From Helicobacter sp. 12S02634-8 (lineage in GTDB: Bacteria; Campylobacterota; Campylobacteria; Campylobacterales; Helicobacteraceae): DNA of 56,115 nt. A model generated the notes under the pieces. It did not search any database and was not told the DNA's origin. It saw nothing but the letters and a program-made list of their open reading frames with translations. Shown piece by piece: positions 8,180 through 17,666 of the stretch (position 1 is its first letter; each line of letters begins with the position of its first letter). Location of the stretch: NCBI RefSeq assembly GCF_002272865.1, contig NZ_MLAP01000012.1:1-56115 (forward strand), read 5' to 3'. The position numbers and the translations under genes are program-made.

Positions 8180-9145
8180 TTAGGGGGTTTGGATACGCTG
8201 CTTGATTTCTTCGATGATGGTATGCCCGTGGTTGAGTGCTGTGGCGATGGACGCACCTGATTTGAAAAGTATATCACCGGCCACAAAAAGGTTTTTTGTG
8301 GAGCTTTCAAGCTTATCTGTAGTCACAGGAATATTGTTTGTATCTAGCTCAATGCCACATTTTTTAAGAAAATCTATAGGAGCGACCCCACCGATCGCAT
8401 AGACAGCTCTATCAAAAACATCACTGCTGCCATCTGTAAAGAGCGCTTTTATCTTGCCATCTTGGTCTTCTAGCCCTTGGATATCGATACCAAATTTTGT
8501 CTTGAGCTGACCGCTTGCAATGACTTCTTTGAGATTTTGGGCGTTGGATTCATTGATACGAGTGAATTCAGTGCGCCTGTAGTTGAGCGTAGTGTCTGTG
8601 ATTGTAGCTAAATAGCACGCATATTCCACCGCAGAATTCCCCCCACCAACTACTAAGATTTTCTCGCCCTCCTTGCAGTCATTGATATTATAGACCACTT
8701 TTTTGAGTAGCGAAATGGGGATTTTATAGTCGGGTTTGTTGGGCTGCCCCATTTTGCCTATGGAGATGACAATGTATTTTGCCTGATAGGCTTGGTTGTC
8801 TGTAGCCCAAAGATGGAATATATCGCCCTCTTTTTTGATGGATTCGATTTCTGTTTTGAATCGGGTTTGGATATGGTTGTTTTGGAGTATCTCACTGAAT
8901 AGCTCTAAAGTGCTTTCTTTAGTGCCATCATTGAAAAATATATTGCCATTGAGTTCGACCTTTTGCCCCTTGTAGTCTTTATCGACCCTTTTATTGTCTT
9001 TGTAAAATTTTCTGATCGTTGTGGAGTGCTCTTCGCCCTTTTCAAATAAAATAACATCTTTGATACCTGCAATCACACTTTCTGTCGCAGCAGAAATCCC
9101 GCCTGGTCCAGCACCGATAATAGCTATGTCATAGATTTTGTTCAT
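8180..9145 (-). CDS. Thioredoxin-reductase-like FAD/NAD(P)-dependent oxidoreductase
   Basis: A 321-residue flavoprotein. The FAD-binding motif AIIGAGPGGISAA is at the N-terminus and the NAD(P)-binding motif VVGGGNSAVEYACYL is in the middle. A C-terminal FAD motif, NLFVAGDI, is followed by GASIATALNHG. No CxxC redox pair is seen, so it is not a classical thioredoxin reductase; it resembles the TrxR2/YpdA-like group (HP1164 in H. pylori, by memory). The start is the ATG preceded by AAAGGAGCAACA. The frame is also open upstream into ccoS, so a fused product is possible. It is the last gene of the alaS-maf-ccoS chain. Confidence 0.85.
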   Translation of the reverse strand: MNKIYDIAIIGAGPGGISAATESVIAGIKDVILFEKGEEHSTTIRKFYKDNKRVDKDYKGQKVELNGNIFFNDGTKESTLELFSEILQNNHIQTRFKTEIESIKKEGDIFHLWATDNQAYQAKYIVISIGKMGQPNKPDYKIPISLLKKVVYNINDCKEGEKILVVGGGNSAVEYACYLATITDTTLNYRRTEFTRINESNAQNLKEVIASGQLKTKFGIDIQGLEDQDGKIKALFTDGSSDVFDRAVYAIGGVAPIDFLKKCGIELDTNNIPVTTDKLESSTKNLFVAGDILFKSGASIATALNHGHTIIEEIKQRIQTP

Positions 9146-9349
9146 TGTTGCTCCTTTGAATATTTTTTGTTTTTTTTCTTGTTTGAACGCCTCATTGAGA
9201 TCATCAACCCCATCAAACAAGACACCTTGCATCATTTTTGTTTCATCATCAAATTGCCCGTTTTTCAAGCCCCATAAAAAGGCTACAAGCCCTATAAAGC
9301 CTATCATAAGAGAAATAATAAGCATGGTAATCAAAACGCTTGTATTCAT
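9142..9349 (-). CDS. ccoS: CcoS cbb3 oxidase assembly protein, reading frame runs into the next gene
   Basis: The first 57 or so residues are a typical CcoS: one N-terminal membrane helix (MLIISLMIGFIGLVAFLWGLK) followed by GQFDDETKMMQGVLFDG. CcoS is needed for maturation of the cbb3 oxidase, probably through copper or heme insertion. After NEAFKQEKK the frame passes an A8 tract (T8 at 9170-9177 on the plus strand) and continues without a stop into the reductase. With one A fewer the frame would stop at a TGA overlapping the reductase ATG (ATGA), giving a 68-residue CcoS, the usual size. So either the homopolymer is variable or miscalled, or the two are fused here. It overlaps maf by an ATGA. 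Confidence 0.75.
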
Positions 9350-9897
9350 ATTATCTCTAAAAAAGGTAAGATTTTTTCTACAGAGAGTCCCAGAGCTGTG
9401 CTTTCAAGCCCGATTTGAGATTTGATATAGCTTTTATGGAAGCCCTCGACCATCACGCCCCCTGCTTTATTGCGCCAATCCCCAGAGAGTAGGTATTGTT
9501 CTGTGTCTTTGGGTGCAAAAGTCTTGAGTACATATTTTGTAGCAGCTATATCGATGAACTCTAGCTTTGCAGAACGATAGATGATACAAGTGAGGATTTG
9601 TATGTGCTTGCCACTTTGGGCTTTGAGAAATTCTTGGGCTTGGGCTTGAGTGGAGGGCTTGCGCTGCAATGCCCCTGATACATCTACAACCGTATCAGCA
9701 GCCAAAATCGGCTCTTGTGTCCCCCATTGCTTCAAGGCTGCTTGAAACTTTCCCATCGCAGCAAGATAGACAAATTCTTTTGGGTCTTGGGTTTGTAGAG
9801 AATCTTCATCAAAATCTATGGGCTTTTGGATAAATTGAACACCAAAATCTTTGAGTAACTTTGCACGCACCACAGAACTAGAAGCTAAAATCATCAA
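9346..9897 (-). CDS. maf: Maf-family nucleotide pyrophosphatase
   Basis: A 183-residue protein with the Maf hallmarks: [18 protein letters not shown] at the N-terminus (substrate-binding SxxR), [28 protein letters not shown] in the middle, and a C-terminal [15 protein letters not shown] block. Maf proteins hydrolyse non-canonical or modified nucleoside triphosphates and are linked with septum-formation control. It overlaps alaS by ATGA upstream and ccoS by ATGA downstream, implying one transcript. The alaS-maf pair is also adjacent in H. pylori. Confidence 0.9.
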   Translation of the reverse strand: MMILASSSVVRAKLLKDFGVQFIQKPIDFDEDSLQTQDPKEFVYLAAMGKFQAALKQWGTQEPILAADTVVDVSGALQRKPSTQAQAQEFLKAQSGKHIQILTCIIYRSAKLEFIDIAATKYVLKTFAPKDTEQYLLSGDWRNKAGGVMVEGFHKSYIKSQIGLESTALGLSVEKILPFLEII

Positions 9898-12461
9898 AGG
9901 GAATCCTGAATCTTTTTGCGTGCAAAATCGAGTGCAAAATCAAGTGCTTGAGGTATATTATCGGGGTTTTTACCCCCAGCAGTAGCAAAATCCTCTCGAC
10001 CCCCACCCCCACCCTCAAGGATTTTAGCGACACCTTTTATCCAATCATTAGCATTTAAAGGAGCGTTTTTGACCCCACAGGCCAAAGAGATTTTATCGCC
10101 ATCTTGATGGAGGAGCAAAATAGCGATTTTTTGATATTGATTTTTGGCATTATCGATGATTGCTTTGATGTCGTTTGTATCGATTGTTTGGATAATGAGC
10201 TTGATATCTTTGATGGTTTGAGTTTCTTGGAGCGTGTTTGCAGAGGTATTTTTGCTATTTTGGTTTTTGAGTGCTTTGATTTGGTCTTTGAGCTTTGCAA
10301 TCCCTAGTGGGATATCTTGATTTTTGAGTAGGGCTTTGGTTTGTGAAAGAATATCGAGGGCGTCTTTGCTATATGCATAGCCAGCTTGTCCACATACAGC
10401 TTCAATGCGCCTGACCCCACTGCTCACTCCGGATTCTTTTGTGATATAAAAGTTGCCAATAATCCCTGTGCTTGGGACGTGTATGCCTCCACAAAGTTCG
10501 CAAGATTCTTTGTCAAAATTAACCACACGCACAATATCGCCATATTTTTCTCCAAAAAGTGCCATTGCTCCTTTTGCCTTAGCTTCAGCAATCGGAAGAC
10601 ACTCAGTTGATGCAGGGATATTTTTGAAAATGATGGCATTGACAGCTTCTTGAATCTCTGTAATTTCTTCAAGGGTCAATGCTTTAGGGTGTGAAAAATC
10701 AAAGCGCAAACGCGTAGGCTCTACAAGGCTTCCAGCTTGCGTGATATGTGTGCCAAGTTTTTTTCTCAACACAGCGTGCAGAAGATGTGTCGCACTATGG
10801 TGTTTGGCAGTTTCTATGCGATTAAAATGGACAAATATCTCAAGGCTATCCCCTTGTGTGATGGGCTTTAGGGGAGAGATAAGCGAGAGATTGAGTCCGA
10901 AGTATTTTTTTGTATCCAAAACATCAGCGACCTTTTCTCCAGCCCGATACAGCTCCCCACTATCCCCGATCGCCCCACCAGATTCAGGATACAAAGGTGT
11001 GATATCAAAGATAACAAACCCCTCACTAGAGAGCGTTTTTACTCGTTGATAAGAGCTATCAAGCAAGGCAATGACTTTGCTTGTATAGGTGCTGTGTTCA
11101 TAGCCATTGAATTGATTTGTGCCAAATTCATTGAGAATCTCTGAAAAATCCCCATTTTTACTCACATCTCCACTCCCTCTCCACGAAGCCTTAGCACGGC
11201 TTTTTTGCTCTTGCATACAAGTATGGAATCGCTCTAGGTCGATATCGATTTTTTCATCTTTGAGCATATCTTGGGTGAGATCAAGAGGGAAGCCATAAGT
11301 GTCATAGAGTTTAAACGCCACATCTCCGCTAAATGGGGTGTTTGCTGGCAGTGAAGATAGTTCTTTTTTGAAAATCTCCATACCTGCTTCTATGGTTTCA
11401 AAAAATCTCGATTCTTCTGCTTGGCATTGCTCAGAAATGATTGACTTTTTTTCTATGAGATAAGGATAGGCATTGCCCATTTGTTCGCAGACTTTTTGTG
11501 TGATTTGGTATAAAAAGGGTTGATTGAGTCCTAGTAAATATCCGTGTCTGAGTGCGCGTCTGAGTATCCTGCGAAGCACATAGCCCCTGCCTTCTTTGTC
11601 GAAATTGACTCCTTGTGCGAGCAAGAAAGCTACAGATCTGGCGTGATCAGCGATGACACGAAAGCTCGCACCACTTTCATAAACATAGGGTTTATGGGTG
11701 AGTGCAGATACTGCTTCTATCAAAGGCATGAAGATAGAAGAATCAAAATTACTTTTTTTGCCCTCAAGGAGTGCTTGCACCCTCTCTAATCCCATACCCG
11801 TATCAATGCTAGGCTTTGGCAAGGGTGTTAAAGTGCCATCAGCACTGCGTTCATACTGCATAAACACAAGATTCCATATCTCTAAAAATCTATCACCATC
11901 TCCACCAAAGTAGTCTTCTTCAGAGTGGAAATGTGCAGCGCCTTGATCAACGAATATCTCACTGCAAGGCCCGCAAGGCCCTGTATCGCCCATTTGCCAG
12001 AAATTATCCTTATCGCCCATTTTTTGAATCCTAGCAGGGTCAATATGCGCACTCCAAAGCGCAAAGGCCTCATCATCTTTTTCATGCACGCTCACATAAA
12101 GCACATCTTTTGAAAATCCCAACTCTTGAGTGACAAACTCCCAAGCATAGGCAATCGCTTCTTTTTTGAAATAATCCCCAAAAGAAAAATTCCCCAACAT
12201 CTCAAAAAGCGTATGGTGTCTGGCTGTATAGCCGACATTTTCTAAGTCATTGTGCTTGCCCCCCGCGCGAATACATAATTGTGCTGAAGTTGCCTTTTTT
12301 TGGGCAGGGGCAGGGATTTTGCCTGTAAAAATATCTTTGAACTGCACCATTCCAGCATTGGTAAAAAGCAAGCTAGGATCATCAGGGGTCAAGGGCATAC
12401 TCGCATAGACTTGATGCCCTTTGGACTTAAAAAAATCAAGGAATTTTGTTCGGATATCCAT
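9894..12461 (-). CDS. alaS: Alanyl-tRNA synthetase
   Basis: An 855-residue class II synthetase charging tRNA-Ala. The N-terminus [34 protein letters not shown] and [13 protein letters not shown] are standard class II catalytic elements. The editing domain has [12 protein letters not shown] near residue 554 and CELCGGIH near residue 655, the zinc-type site that clears mischarged Ser and Gly; the usual GGTH reads GGIH here. The C-terminus has the Gly-rich [14 protein letters not shown]. The ATG at 12461 is preferred because AAAGG lies nine bases upstream; an ATG two codons earlier sits too close to it. It heads the minus-strand chain with maf, ccoS and the reductase. Confidence 0.95.
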   Translation of the reverse strand: MDIRTKFLDFFKSKGHQVYASMPLTPDDPSLLFTNAGMVQFKDIFTGKIPAPAQKKATSAQLCIRAGGKHNDLENVGYTARHHTLFEMLGNFSFGDYFKKEAIAYAWEFVTQELGFSKDVLYVSVHEKDDEAFALWSAHIDPARIQKMGDKDNFWQMGDTGPCGPCSEIFVDQGAAHFHSEEDYFGGDGDRFLEIWNLVFMQYERSADGTLTPLPKPSIDTGMGLERVQALLEGKKSNFDSSIFMPLIEAVSALTHKPYVYESGASFRVIADHARSVAFLLAQGVNFDKEGRGYVLRRILRRALRHGYLLGLNQPFLYQITQKVCEQMGNAYPYLIEKKSIISEQCQAEESRFFETIEAGMEIFKKELSSLPANTPFSGDVAFKLYDTYGFPLDLTQDMLKDEKIDIDLERFHTCMQEQKSRAKASWRGSGDVSKNGDFSEILNEFGTNQFNGYEHSTYTSKVIALLDSSYQRVKTLSSEGFVIFDITPLYPESGGAIGDSGELYRAGEKVADVLDTKKYFGLNLSLISPLKPITQGDSLEIFVHFNRIETAKHHSATHLLHAVLRKKLGTHITQAGSLVEPTRLRFDFSHPKALTLEEITEIQEAVNAIIFKNIPASTECLPIAEAKAKGAMALFGEKYGDIVRVVNFDKESCELCGGIHVPSTGIIGNFYITKESGVSSGVRRIEAVCGQAGYAYSKDALDILSQTKALLKNQDIPLGIAKLKDQIKALKNQNSKNTSANTLQETQTIKDIKLIIQTIDTNDIKAIIDNAKNQYQKIAILLLHQDGDKISLACGVKNAPLNANDWIKGVAKILEGGGGGREDFATAGGKNPDNIPQALDFALDFARKKIQDSL

Positions 12462-12584
12462 ACTCATTGGCCTTTGCTTTGGGATTTTGAAGCTGTGTGT
12501 TGTCGCATTTTATCTAAAATGTTCTTATGAATCTAGCCAAAGACAAGTAAATCTGAATAAATTTAAAATATTTTAAAACCAAAG

Positions 12585-12593
12585 TGTTATAAT
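12585..12593 (+). promoter_or_regulatory. Extended -10 promoter element for cfa
   Basis: TGTTATAAT is a perfect extended -10 element 29 bases before the cfa ATG, the pattern favoured by the Helicobacter vegetative sigma factor. The sequence upstream is A/T rich with no clear -35 box. Confidence 0.65.
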
Positions 12594-12621
12594 TGGAGAA
12601 ATTTATCAAAAGGGCGTTGGG

Positions 12622-13788
12622 ATGTTTGCAAAATTATTATTAAAACTTGCATTAAAAAAATGGAAAATAGGGGATTATATCGTGAAGTTTTGGGATGGGG
12701 ATACTTATCAAAATGGCACTGCCACGCCCAAATTCACCATAAAAATCAATCGCCCCTTGAAATGGAGCGATCTCAAAAAAGATATGTCTTTGACTATTGC
12801 TGAAGCTTATATGGACGGGGTGATTGATATAGAGGGGTCAATGGATGAGGTCGCTAGAGTGTTGTATCTGCATACTAACTACAAAGACTTGCATAAGCAC
12901 GATGATGCTAAACCTCTCCAAAGCAGCCTTAAAGAAAAGTCAAATATTTCTAGTCATTATGACTTGGGGAATGATTTTTATTCGATTTGGCTTGATGAAA
13001 CTTGGAGTTATTCGTGTGCTTATTTCAAGACCCCTCAAGACTCGCTCTATCAAGCACAGATTCAAAAACTCGATCACACACTCAAAAAGCTCGATCTCAA
13101 GACTGGCGAAAAGCTTTTGGATATTGGCTGTGGCTGGGGTTGGCTCTCTATAAGGGCTGCGCAGACCTATGGGGTGGAGGTGATGGGGATTACTATCAGC
13201 GAAGAGCAGTATAAAGCAGCCACACAAAGAGTCAAAGACGCAGGGCTTACAGATAGAGTGAGTATCAAACTACTCAATTATCAAGACCTCTCTGGGGAGC
13301 AATATCAGTTTGATAAGGTCGTGAGTGTGGGTATGTTTGAACATGTAGGGAAGGCAAATATACCTTTATATTTCAAAAAGGTCAAAGAAGTGCTAAAACC
13401 GGGGGGAATGTTTTTGCTCCACTCGATCATGTGCTGCTTTGAGGGCGAAACTAATGCTTGGATTGATAAATATATTTTCCCAGGGGGGTATTTGCCCTCT
13501 TTGCGGGAGGTGGTGTCGATCATGAGTGAGTCTGATTTCCATCTTTTGATGGCAGAGAGCTTGCGAGTCCATTATGCTAAGACATTAGACACTTGGTATG
13601 CAAACTTCAACCACCATTTAGACAAGATTTCTCAGAAATATGACCAGAGATTTATCCGTATGTGGGGGCTTTATCTCGATAGTTGTGCGTCTGCTTTTAG
13701 GGTGGGGAGTGTGGATTTGTTCCAATTGCTTTTGACAAATAGCGTGAATAATGACTTGCCCTTGACAAAAGATTATATTTACCGATAA
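12622..13788 (+). CDS. cfa: Cyclopropane-fatty-acyl-phospholipid synthase
   Basis: A 388-residue S-adenosylmethionine-dependent enzyme that methylenates unsaturated acyl chains of membrane phospholipids, aiding acid and stress tolerance. The SAM site is LLDIGCGWGWLSIRAA near residue 165, followed by GVEVMGITISEEQ. Typical family features follow: VSVGMFEHVG, PLYFKKVKEVLKPGGMFLLHSI and YIFPGGYLPS. Length is normal. In H. pylori cfa (HP0416) sits next to metG; here it is instead followed nine bases downstream by a phase-variable glycosyltransferase, so the neighbourhood is rearranged. Confidence 0.95.
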   Translation: MFAKLLLKLALKKWKIGDYIVKFWDGDTYQNGTATPKFTIKINRPLKWSDLKKDMSLTIAEAYMDGVIDIEGSMDEVARVLYLHTNYKDLHKHDDAKPLQSSLKEKSNISSHYDLGNDFYSIWLDETWSYSCAYFKTPQDSLYQAQIQKLDHTLKKLDLKTGEKLLDIGCGWGWLSIRAAQTYGVEVMGITISEEQYKAATQRVKDAGLTDRVSIKLLNYQDLSGEQYQFDKVVSVGMFEHVGKANIPLYFKKVKEVLKPGGMFLLHSIMCCFEGETNAWIDKYIFPGGYLPSLREVVSIMSESDFHLLMAESLRVHYAKTLDTWYANFNHHLDKISQKYDQRFIRMWGLYLDSCASAFRVGSVDLFQLLLTNSVNNDLPLTKDYIYR

Positions 13789-13797
13789 GACCAACAA

Positions 13798-15004
13798 ATG
13801 CAAGCAGCAAAAATACTCCAAAATACCTCAAAACAGAGCGTGCAAGAGCCAAAGTTTTCAAAAAAGTTTTTCTCTCAAGAAGAAGATTCGCCCTTTGCGA
13901 TCACACTCAAAGAAATCCAAGAACTCGATAAGACTAGACCTTTGGGCTTGAGTGGGCATTTGCGTGCAAAAAATGAAGCTGCCACTATCGGGCTTGCTAT
14001 CGAAACTTGCCTCCCTGCCCTCGATGAACTCATTATCACCGCGCAGCCAAGTTGCGATGATACCTATGAGATTTGTTTGCAAAAGGCTCAAAAATATCCA
14101 GATAAAATCAAGCTATTTTATTATACCCCAGAGGTTGTGCCTGTGCCTTACTCGCATTGTGCTAAAAAGGGAGCAGCTATCCAAAATAGCAATCAATTTT
14201 CTATCCATAATTTTGCCCATTATAATAACTTTGGTCTTACCAAGATAAGCTATAAATATTATGTCAAAATCGATGCCGACCAGATTTATTTCACACAAAA
14301 GTTTCAAGAACTCAAAGAAGCAATTTTGGCCGCAGATAAATACACCAAACCCAAGCGGAGTGTTATCAATAAAATATTAGGCCGCTTGCACCGACCTTTT
14401 TATCGTTTTTTATCTTCTTTTCTTTCTATGGAGAGCTTTGTAGCTTGGACAACAAGGATTGAAGGTAGGTGTGCGTATGGACTCTGTGGGATCAATCTTG
14501 TTTCTCCCCCCAAGCATAATTTTATGCATAAAACCATAGCTGGGGGGGGGGGACAGATTTTTAAGTGCGATTCAAAAGTATCTCTTACCTCTAAAGCCCA
14601 TTTACGATGGAGTTGTGCCGCATAATCTTTATAATGGTGGTATCGACACTGCTATATTCTCGCCCAATGCAAGCACTCTATATACATATAACCTCAAAGC
14701 CCAAACAGAGGTCTTTTCTTGTGGTGATGTCTTTGCTGTTAGGAGTTTGGGGTGCTTTTGGTTCCATTTGGGTATGGATAAAAGGGGTATTTTGCCCCAA
14801 GGGATTTATGGGCAAGATCACATCACTTTAAAAGAATATCTCCATAGCCACAAAAAGGATTTGCACGCAAAGATTAAGCTTGTAGCGATCCATAACTCTG
14901 ATAAGATACACCATTGGAGTAATTTTTGTTGGCATTTTGATAAAGACAAGCACTATATCAAGGCATTTTTAAGTCAAAATACCCAAATAAGGGATATGAC
15001 TTAA
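13798..15004 (+). CDS. Family-2 glycosyltransferase-like protein split by a G11 tract (phase-variable, OFF)
   Basis: Two frames make one protein. The first (13798-14625) has GLSGHLRAKNEAATIGLAIE, LIITAQPSCDDTYEI and KIDADQIYF, an N-terminal GT-A glycosyltransferase fold with a DxD-like metal site. At 14542-14552 there are 11 consecutive G. As read, translation continues to an early stop at 14625. With 10 (or 13) G the frame joins the downstream segment ending at 15004 (PHNLYNGGIDTAIFS onward), giving about 401 residues. Homopolymeric G tracts within coding sequence are the classic slipped-strand switches of Helicobacter and Campylobacter surface-glycan genes. The start codon is uncertain: the ATG at 13798 has no clear ribosome binding site and may depend on cfa translation. 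The acceptor is unknown. Confidence 0.8.
14542..14552 (+). repeat. Homopolymeric G11 tract inside the glycosyltransferase gene
   Basis: Eleven G residues follow CATAGCT. The count is read directly. The 10-G state restores the full frame, as does 13 G. Confidence 0.9.
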
Positions 15005-15018
15005 AATTTTAATTCTTT

Positions 15019-16218
15019 TTATCTCTCGATAATTTCCCAAGGCAAGCCTTGCTTTTTGAGCTCTTCCATAAAAGGATCGGGGTCGAGTTCTTCCATATTG
15101 AATACGCCTGGTCCTGTGGATTTTACTCCCCATTTGTCTTCGCAGATGAGTTTTGCACCAATCATTGCAGGCACGCCTGTGGTATAGCTGATGGCTTGCG
15201 CATTGACTTCTTGATAGCATTTTTCGTGGTCGCACACATTATAGATATAAATAGTCTTTTCTTTCCCACCTTTCGTGCCTTGCATATAGCAACCGATATT
15301 GGTCTTGCCCTTTGTCCTGCTAGCTAGGCTTGCTGGATCAGGTAGCAAGGTCTTGAGGAATTGGATAGGGACAATTTGTGTGCCGTTATGATCAACGGGG
15401 TCAATACGGAGCAAGCCGACATTTTCCAAGCAGCGCATATGGTTAAGGTAGTTTTGTGAAAAAGTCATAAAAAACCGAATGCGTCGCAATCCGCGGATAT
15501 TTTTTACCAATGATTCGAGCTCTTCGTGGTAGAGTAGGTAAGAATCTTTCTCGCCAATCTCTGGATAAGCCCATACTTGCATGATTTCCATGGGCTTTGT
15601 TTCGATCCACTTGCCATTTTCCCAATACCTGCCATTAGAGCTGACTTCTCTGAGATTGATTTCTGGGTTGAAATTTGTCGCAAAGGGGTAGCCGTGATCC
15701 CCTGCGTTGCAGTCAAGAATATCAATCGAGTGGATTTCATCAAAATAATGCTTTTGCGCATAAGCACAAAATACATTAGTCACACCCGGGTCAAAGCCCG
15801 AACCCAAAAGAGCAAAAATCCCTGCTTCTTTATAGGATTTGTCAAACGCCCATTGCTCTTTGTATTCAAATCGTGCGCTATCGGGGTGTTCATAGTTTGC
15901 AGTATCAAGATAGTGTGTCTTAGTCTGGCGGCAAGCTTCCATAATCGTGAGGTCTTGATAAGGCAAAGCGACATTGATAACAACTTTAGGTTTGTATTGA
16001 TTGATGAGTTTAATGAGTGCTTGGACATCATCAGCATCGACGCTTTCACAGATAATCTCCCCATAACCCCTTGAACGGATACTCTCTGCGATTGCTTGGC
16101 ATTTTGAGAGTGTTTTGCTTGCCAAAATGATCCGATCAAATGTGCCTGAATTCATCGCAAGTTTATGAGCTACGACGCCTCCAACGCCACCAGCTCCTAT
16201 CTGTAAAACTGTGTTCAT
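15019..16218 (-). CDS. Carboxynorspermidine/carboxyspermidine dehydrogenase (saccharopine dehydrogenase fold)
   Basis: A 399-residue enzyme with an N-terminal Rossmann motif VLQIGAGGVGGVVAHKLA and the family blocks PKVVINVALPYQDL, THYLDTANYEHPD and FALLGSGFDPGVTNVF. GDHGYPFATNFNPEINLREV distinguishes carboxyspermidine dehydrogenase from lysine-pathway saccharopine enzymes. It condenses aspartate semialdehyde with putrescine (or diaminopropane) using NADPH in the alternative spermidine route; the partner decarboxylase is not in the window. The gene is single, convergent with the glycosyltransferase and divergent from gltS. Confidence 0.85.
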   Translation of the reverse strand: MNTVLQIGAGGVGGVVAHKLAMNSGTFDRIILASKTLSKCQAIAESIRSRGYGEIICESVDADDVQALIKLINQYKPKVVINVALPYQDLTIMEACRQTKTHYLDTANYEHPDSARFEYKEQWAFDKSYKEAGIFALLGSGFDPGVTNVFCAYAQKHYFDEIHSIDILDCNAGDHGYPFATNFNPEINLREVSSNGRYWENGKWIETKPMEIMQVWAYPEIGEKDSYLLYHEELESLVKNIRGLRRIRFFMTFSQNYLNHMRCLENVGLLRIDPVDHNGTQIVPIQFLKTLLPDPASLASRTKGKTNIGCYMQGTKGGKEKTIYIYNVCDHEKCYQEVNAQAISYTTGVPAMIGAKLICEDKWGVKSTGPGVFNMEELDPDPFMEELKKQGLPWEIIER

Positions 16219-16250
16219 TATCTCTCCTGATTGATTGTTTTTAGAGTGGA

Positions 16251-16256
16251 ATTATA
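16251..16256 (-). promoter_or_regulatory. -10 element for the carboxyspermidine dehydrogenase gene
   Basis: Read on the minus strand, TATAAT lies 33 bases before the ATG at 16218. An AGGAG-type ribosome binding site (TCAGGAGAGATA on that strand) follows. Confidence 0.55.
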
Positions 16257-16373
16257 AAACTAAATTATGCTGGGTTGGTAACATATTTGATATTCTCAAG
16301 GCATAATTTTACATAGTTTAAGCTAAAGTTCCTTAGAATTCAAGGCTTATTTTTATAAATAGCAAGGAAAAAA

Positions 16374-17603
16374 ATGCAAACAATCAGTTTTAATATTTAT
16401 GCGACTTTGGTAACTATGGTGGTGGTGCTATTATTGGGGCGTTTGATCATCAAAAAGGTCAAATTTTTGCGTGATTATGATATCCCTGAACCTGTGGTTG
16501 GTGGGGTAGTAGCAGCCGTGATTGCGTTGGTTTTTTATCAATTTTTTCACTTTGAGGTGAAATTTGATTCTTCGTTGAAAGACCCCTTGATGTTGGCGTT
16601 TTTTACTTCTATTGGTTTGAGTGCAGATTTTACTTCTTTGAGAAAAGGCGGGAAGATGTTGGCCATATTTTTGGTCATTGTCGTGGGGCTTTTGTTTTTG
16701 CAAAATATTATTGGGATTACGGTGGCTGAGGCGATGGGGGTCAATCCTTTGATGGGAATGCTTGGAGGGTCTATCACGATGAGTGGAGGGCATGGAACAG
16801 GGGCTGCTTGGGCAGAGCTTTTCAAAGCACCACCTTATAATTTCTCTCCTGCGATGGAAGTAGCGATGGCGTGCGCGACCTTTGGACTCATCAGTGGAGG
16901 GCTTATCGGGGGGCCTGTAGCGAGATTTTTAATCCGTAGATACAAGCTCAAAACGCCCAACGACCAAGAGAGTGGGGCAAATGACGACCTCCCTCCTGTA
17001 GGGTTTGAATCCCCCAAAAAAGAGCGCTTGATTACAGCATCGAGCTTTGTAGAGTCTTTGGCATTGATTGCTGTGGCTTTGCTTTTGGGGACAAGCATTT
17101 CAGATTGGGTTAAAAATTATTCTAATTTTACATTGCCTACTTTTGTGTGGTGTCTTTTTGTGGGTGTGATTTTGCGTAATGTGCTTGCAGCACTCAATAT
17201 CCATAGGGTTTTTGACAGAGAAGTCGCTGTGCTTGGTAATGTGAGCTTGTCTTTGTTTTTGGCCTTTGCTTTGATGACTATCAATCTTTGGGAGCTTGTA
17301 GCCCTTGCTTTGCCGATGGTAGTGATTTTGGCAGCACAAGTGGTGGTGATGGTGCTTTATGCGATTTTTGTTACCTTTAGATTTTGCGGGAAAGATTATG
17401 ATGCAGCTGTTTTTGCAGCAGGGCATTGTGGCTTTGGTCTTGGGGCGACCCCTACGGCTATGGTGAATATGCAGACTGTGACCAATCACTATGGCTATTC
17501 ACATGTGGCGTTTATCGTTGTGCCTTTGGTGGGAGCGTTTTTTATCGATTTGGTCAATGCTTTAGTGATCAATGGATTTTTGTATCTCCCTTTGTTTTCT
17601 TAA
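16374..17603 (+). CDS. gltS: Sodium/glutamate symporter
   Basis: A 409-residue multi-pass inner-membrane protein of the ESS family that imports glutamate with Na+. It shows two inverted halves, with the conserved GGSITMSGGHGTGAAW reentrant loop (residues about 127-142) in the first and AGHCGFGLGATPTAMVNM in the second, plus the family-typical DYDIPEPVVGG near the start. The AAGGAAAA site lies just before ATG. In H. pylori gltS (HP1506) is followed by ribD as here, separated by 63 bases in this window. Confidence 0.95.
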   Translation: MQTISFNIYATLVTMVVVLLLGRLIIKKVKFLRDYDIPEPVVGGVVAAVIALVFYQFFHFEVKFDSSLKDPLMLAFFTSIGLSADFTSLRKGGKMLAIFLVIVVGLLFLQNIIGITVAEAMGVNPLMGMLGGSITMSGGHGTGAAWAELFKAPPYNFSPAMEVAMACATFGLISGGLIGGPVARFLIRRYKLKTPNDQESGANDDLPPVGFESPKKERLITASSFVESLALIAVALLLGTSISDWVKNYSNFTLPTFVWCLFVGVILRNVLAALNIHRVFDREVAVLGNVSLSLFLAFALMTINLWELVALALPMVVILAAQVVVMVLYAIFVTFRFCGKDYDAAVFAAGHCGFGLGATPTAMVNMQTVTNHYGYSHVAFIVVPLVGAFFIDLVNALVINGFLYLPLFS

Positions 17604-17666
17604 AATAGCCAAAAGAAGTGTGATAGGGGAGGTGTGTGGCTTTAGGTTTTAGATGAAAGGAACTCA

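Noticed and set aside
8180-9349. Assigning the reductase as a classical thioredoxin reductase
   Set aside because: No CxxC redox-active pair was found in the protein, so only the fold-level call is kept.
15577-16074. Plus-strand frame of about 165 codons opposite the carboxyspermidine dehydrogenase
   Set aside because: The minus-strand gene has clear dehydrogenase motifs; the opposite frame lacks a ribosome binding site and any recognisable pattern.
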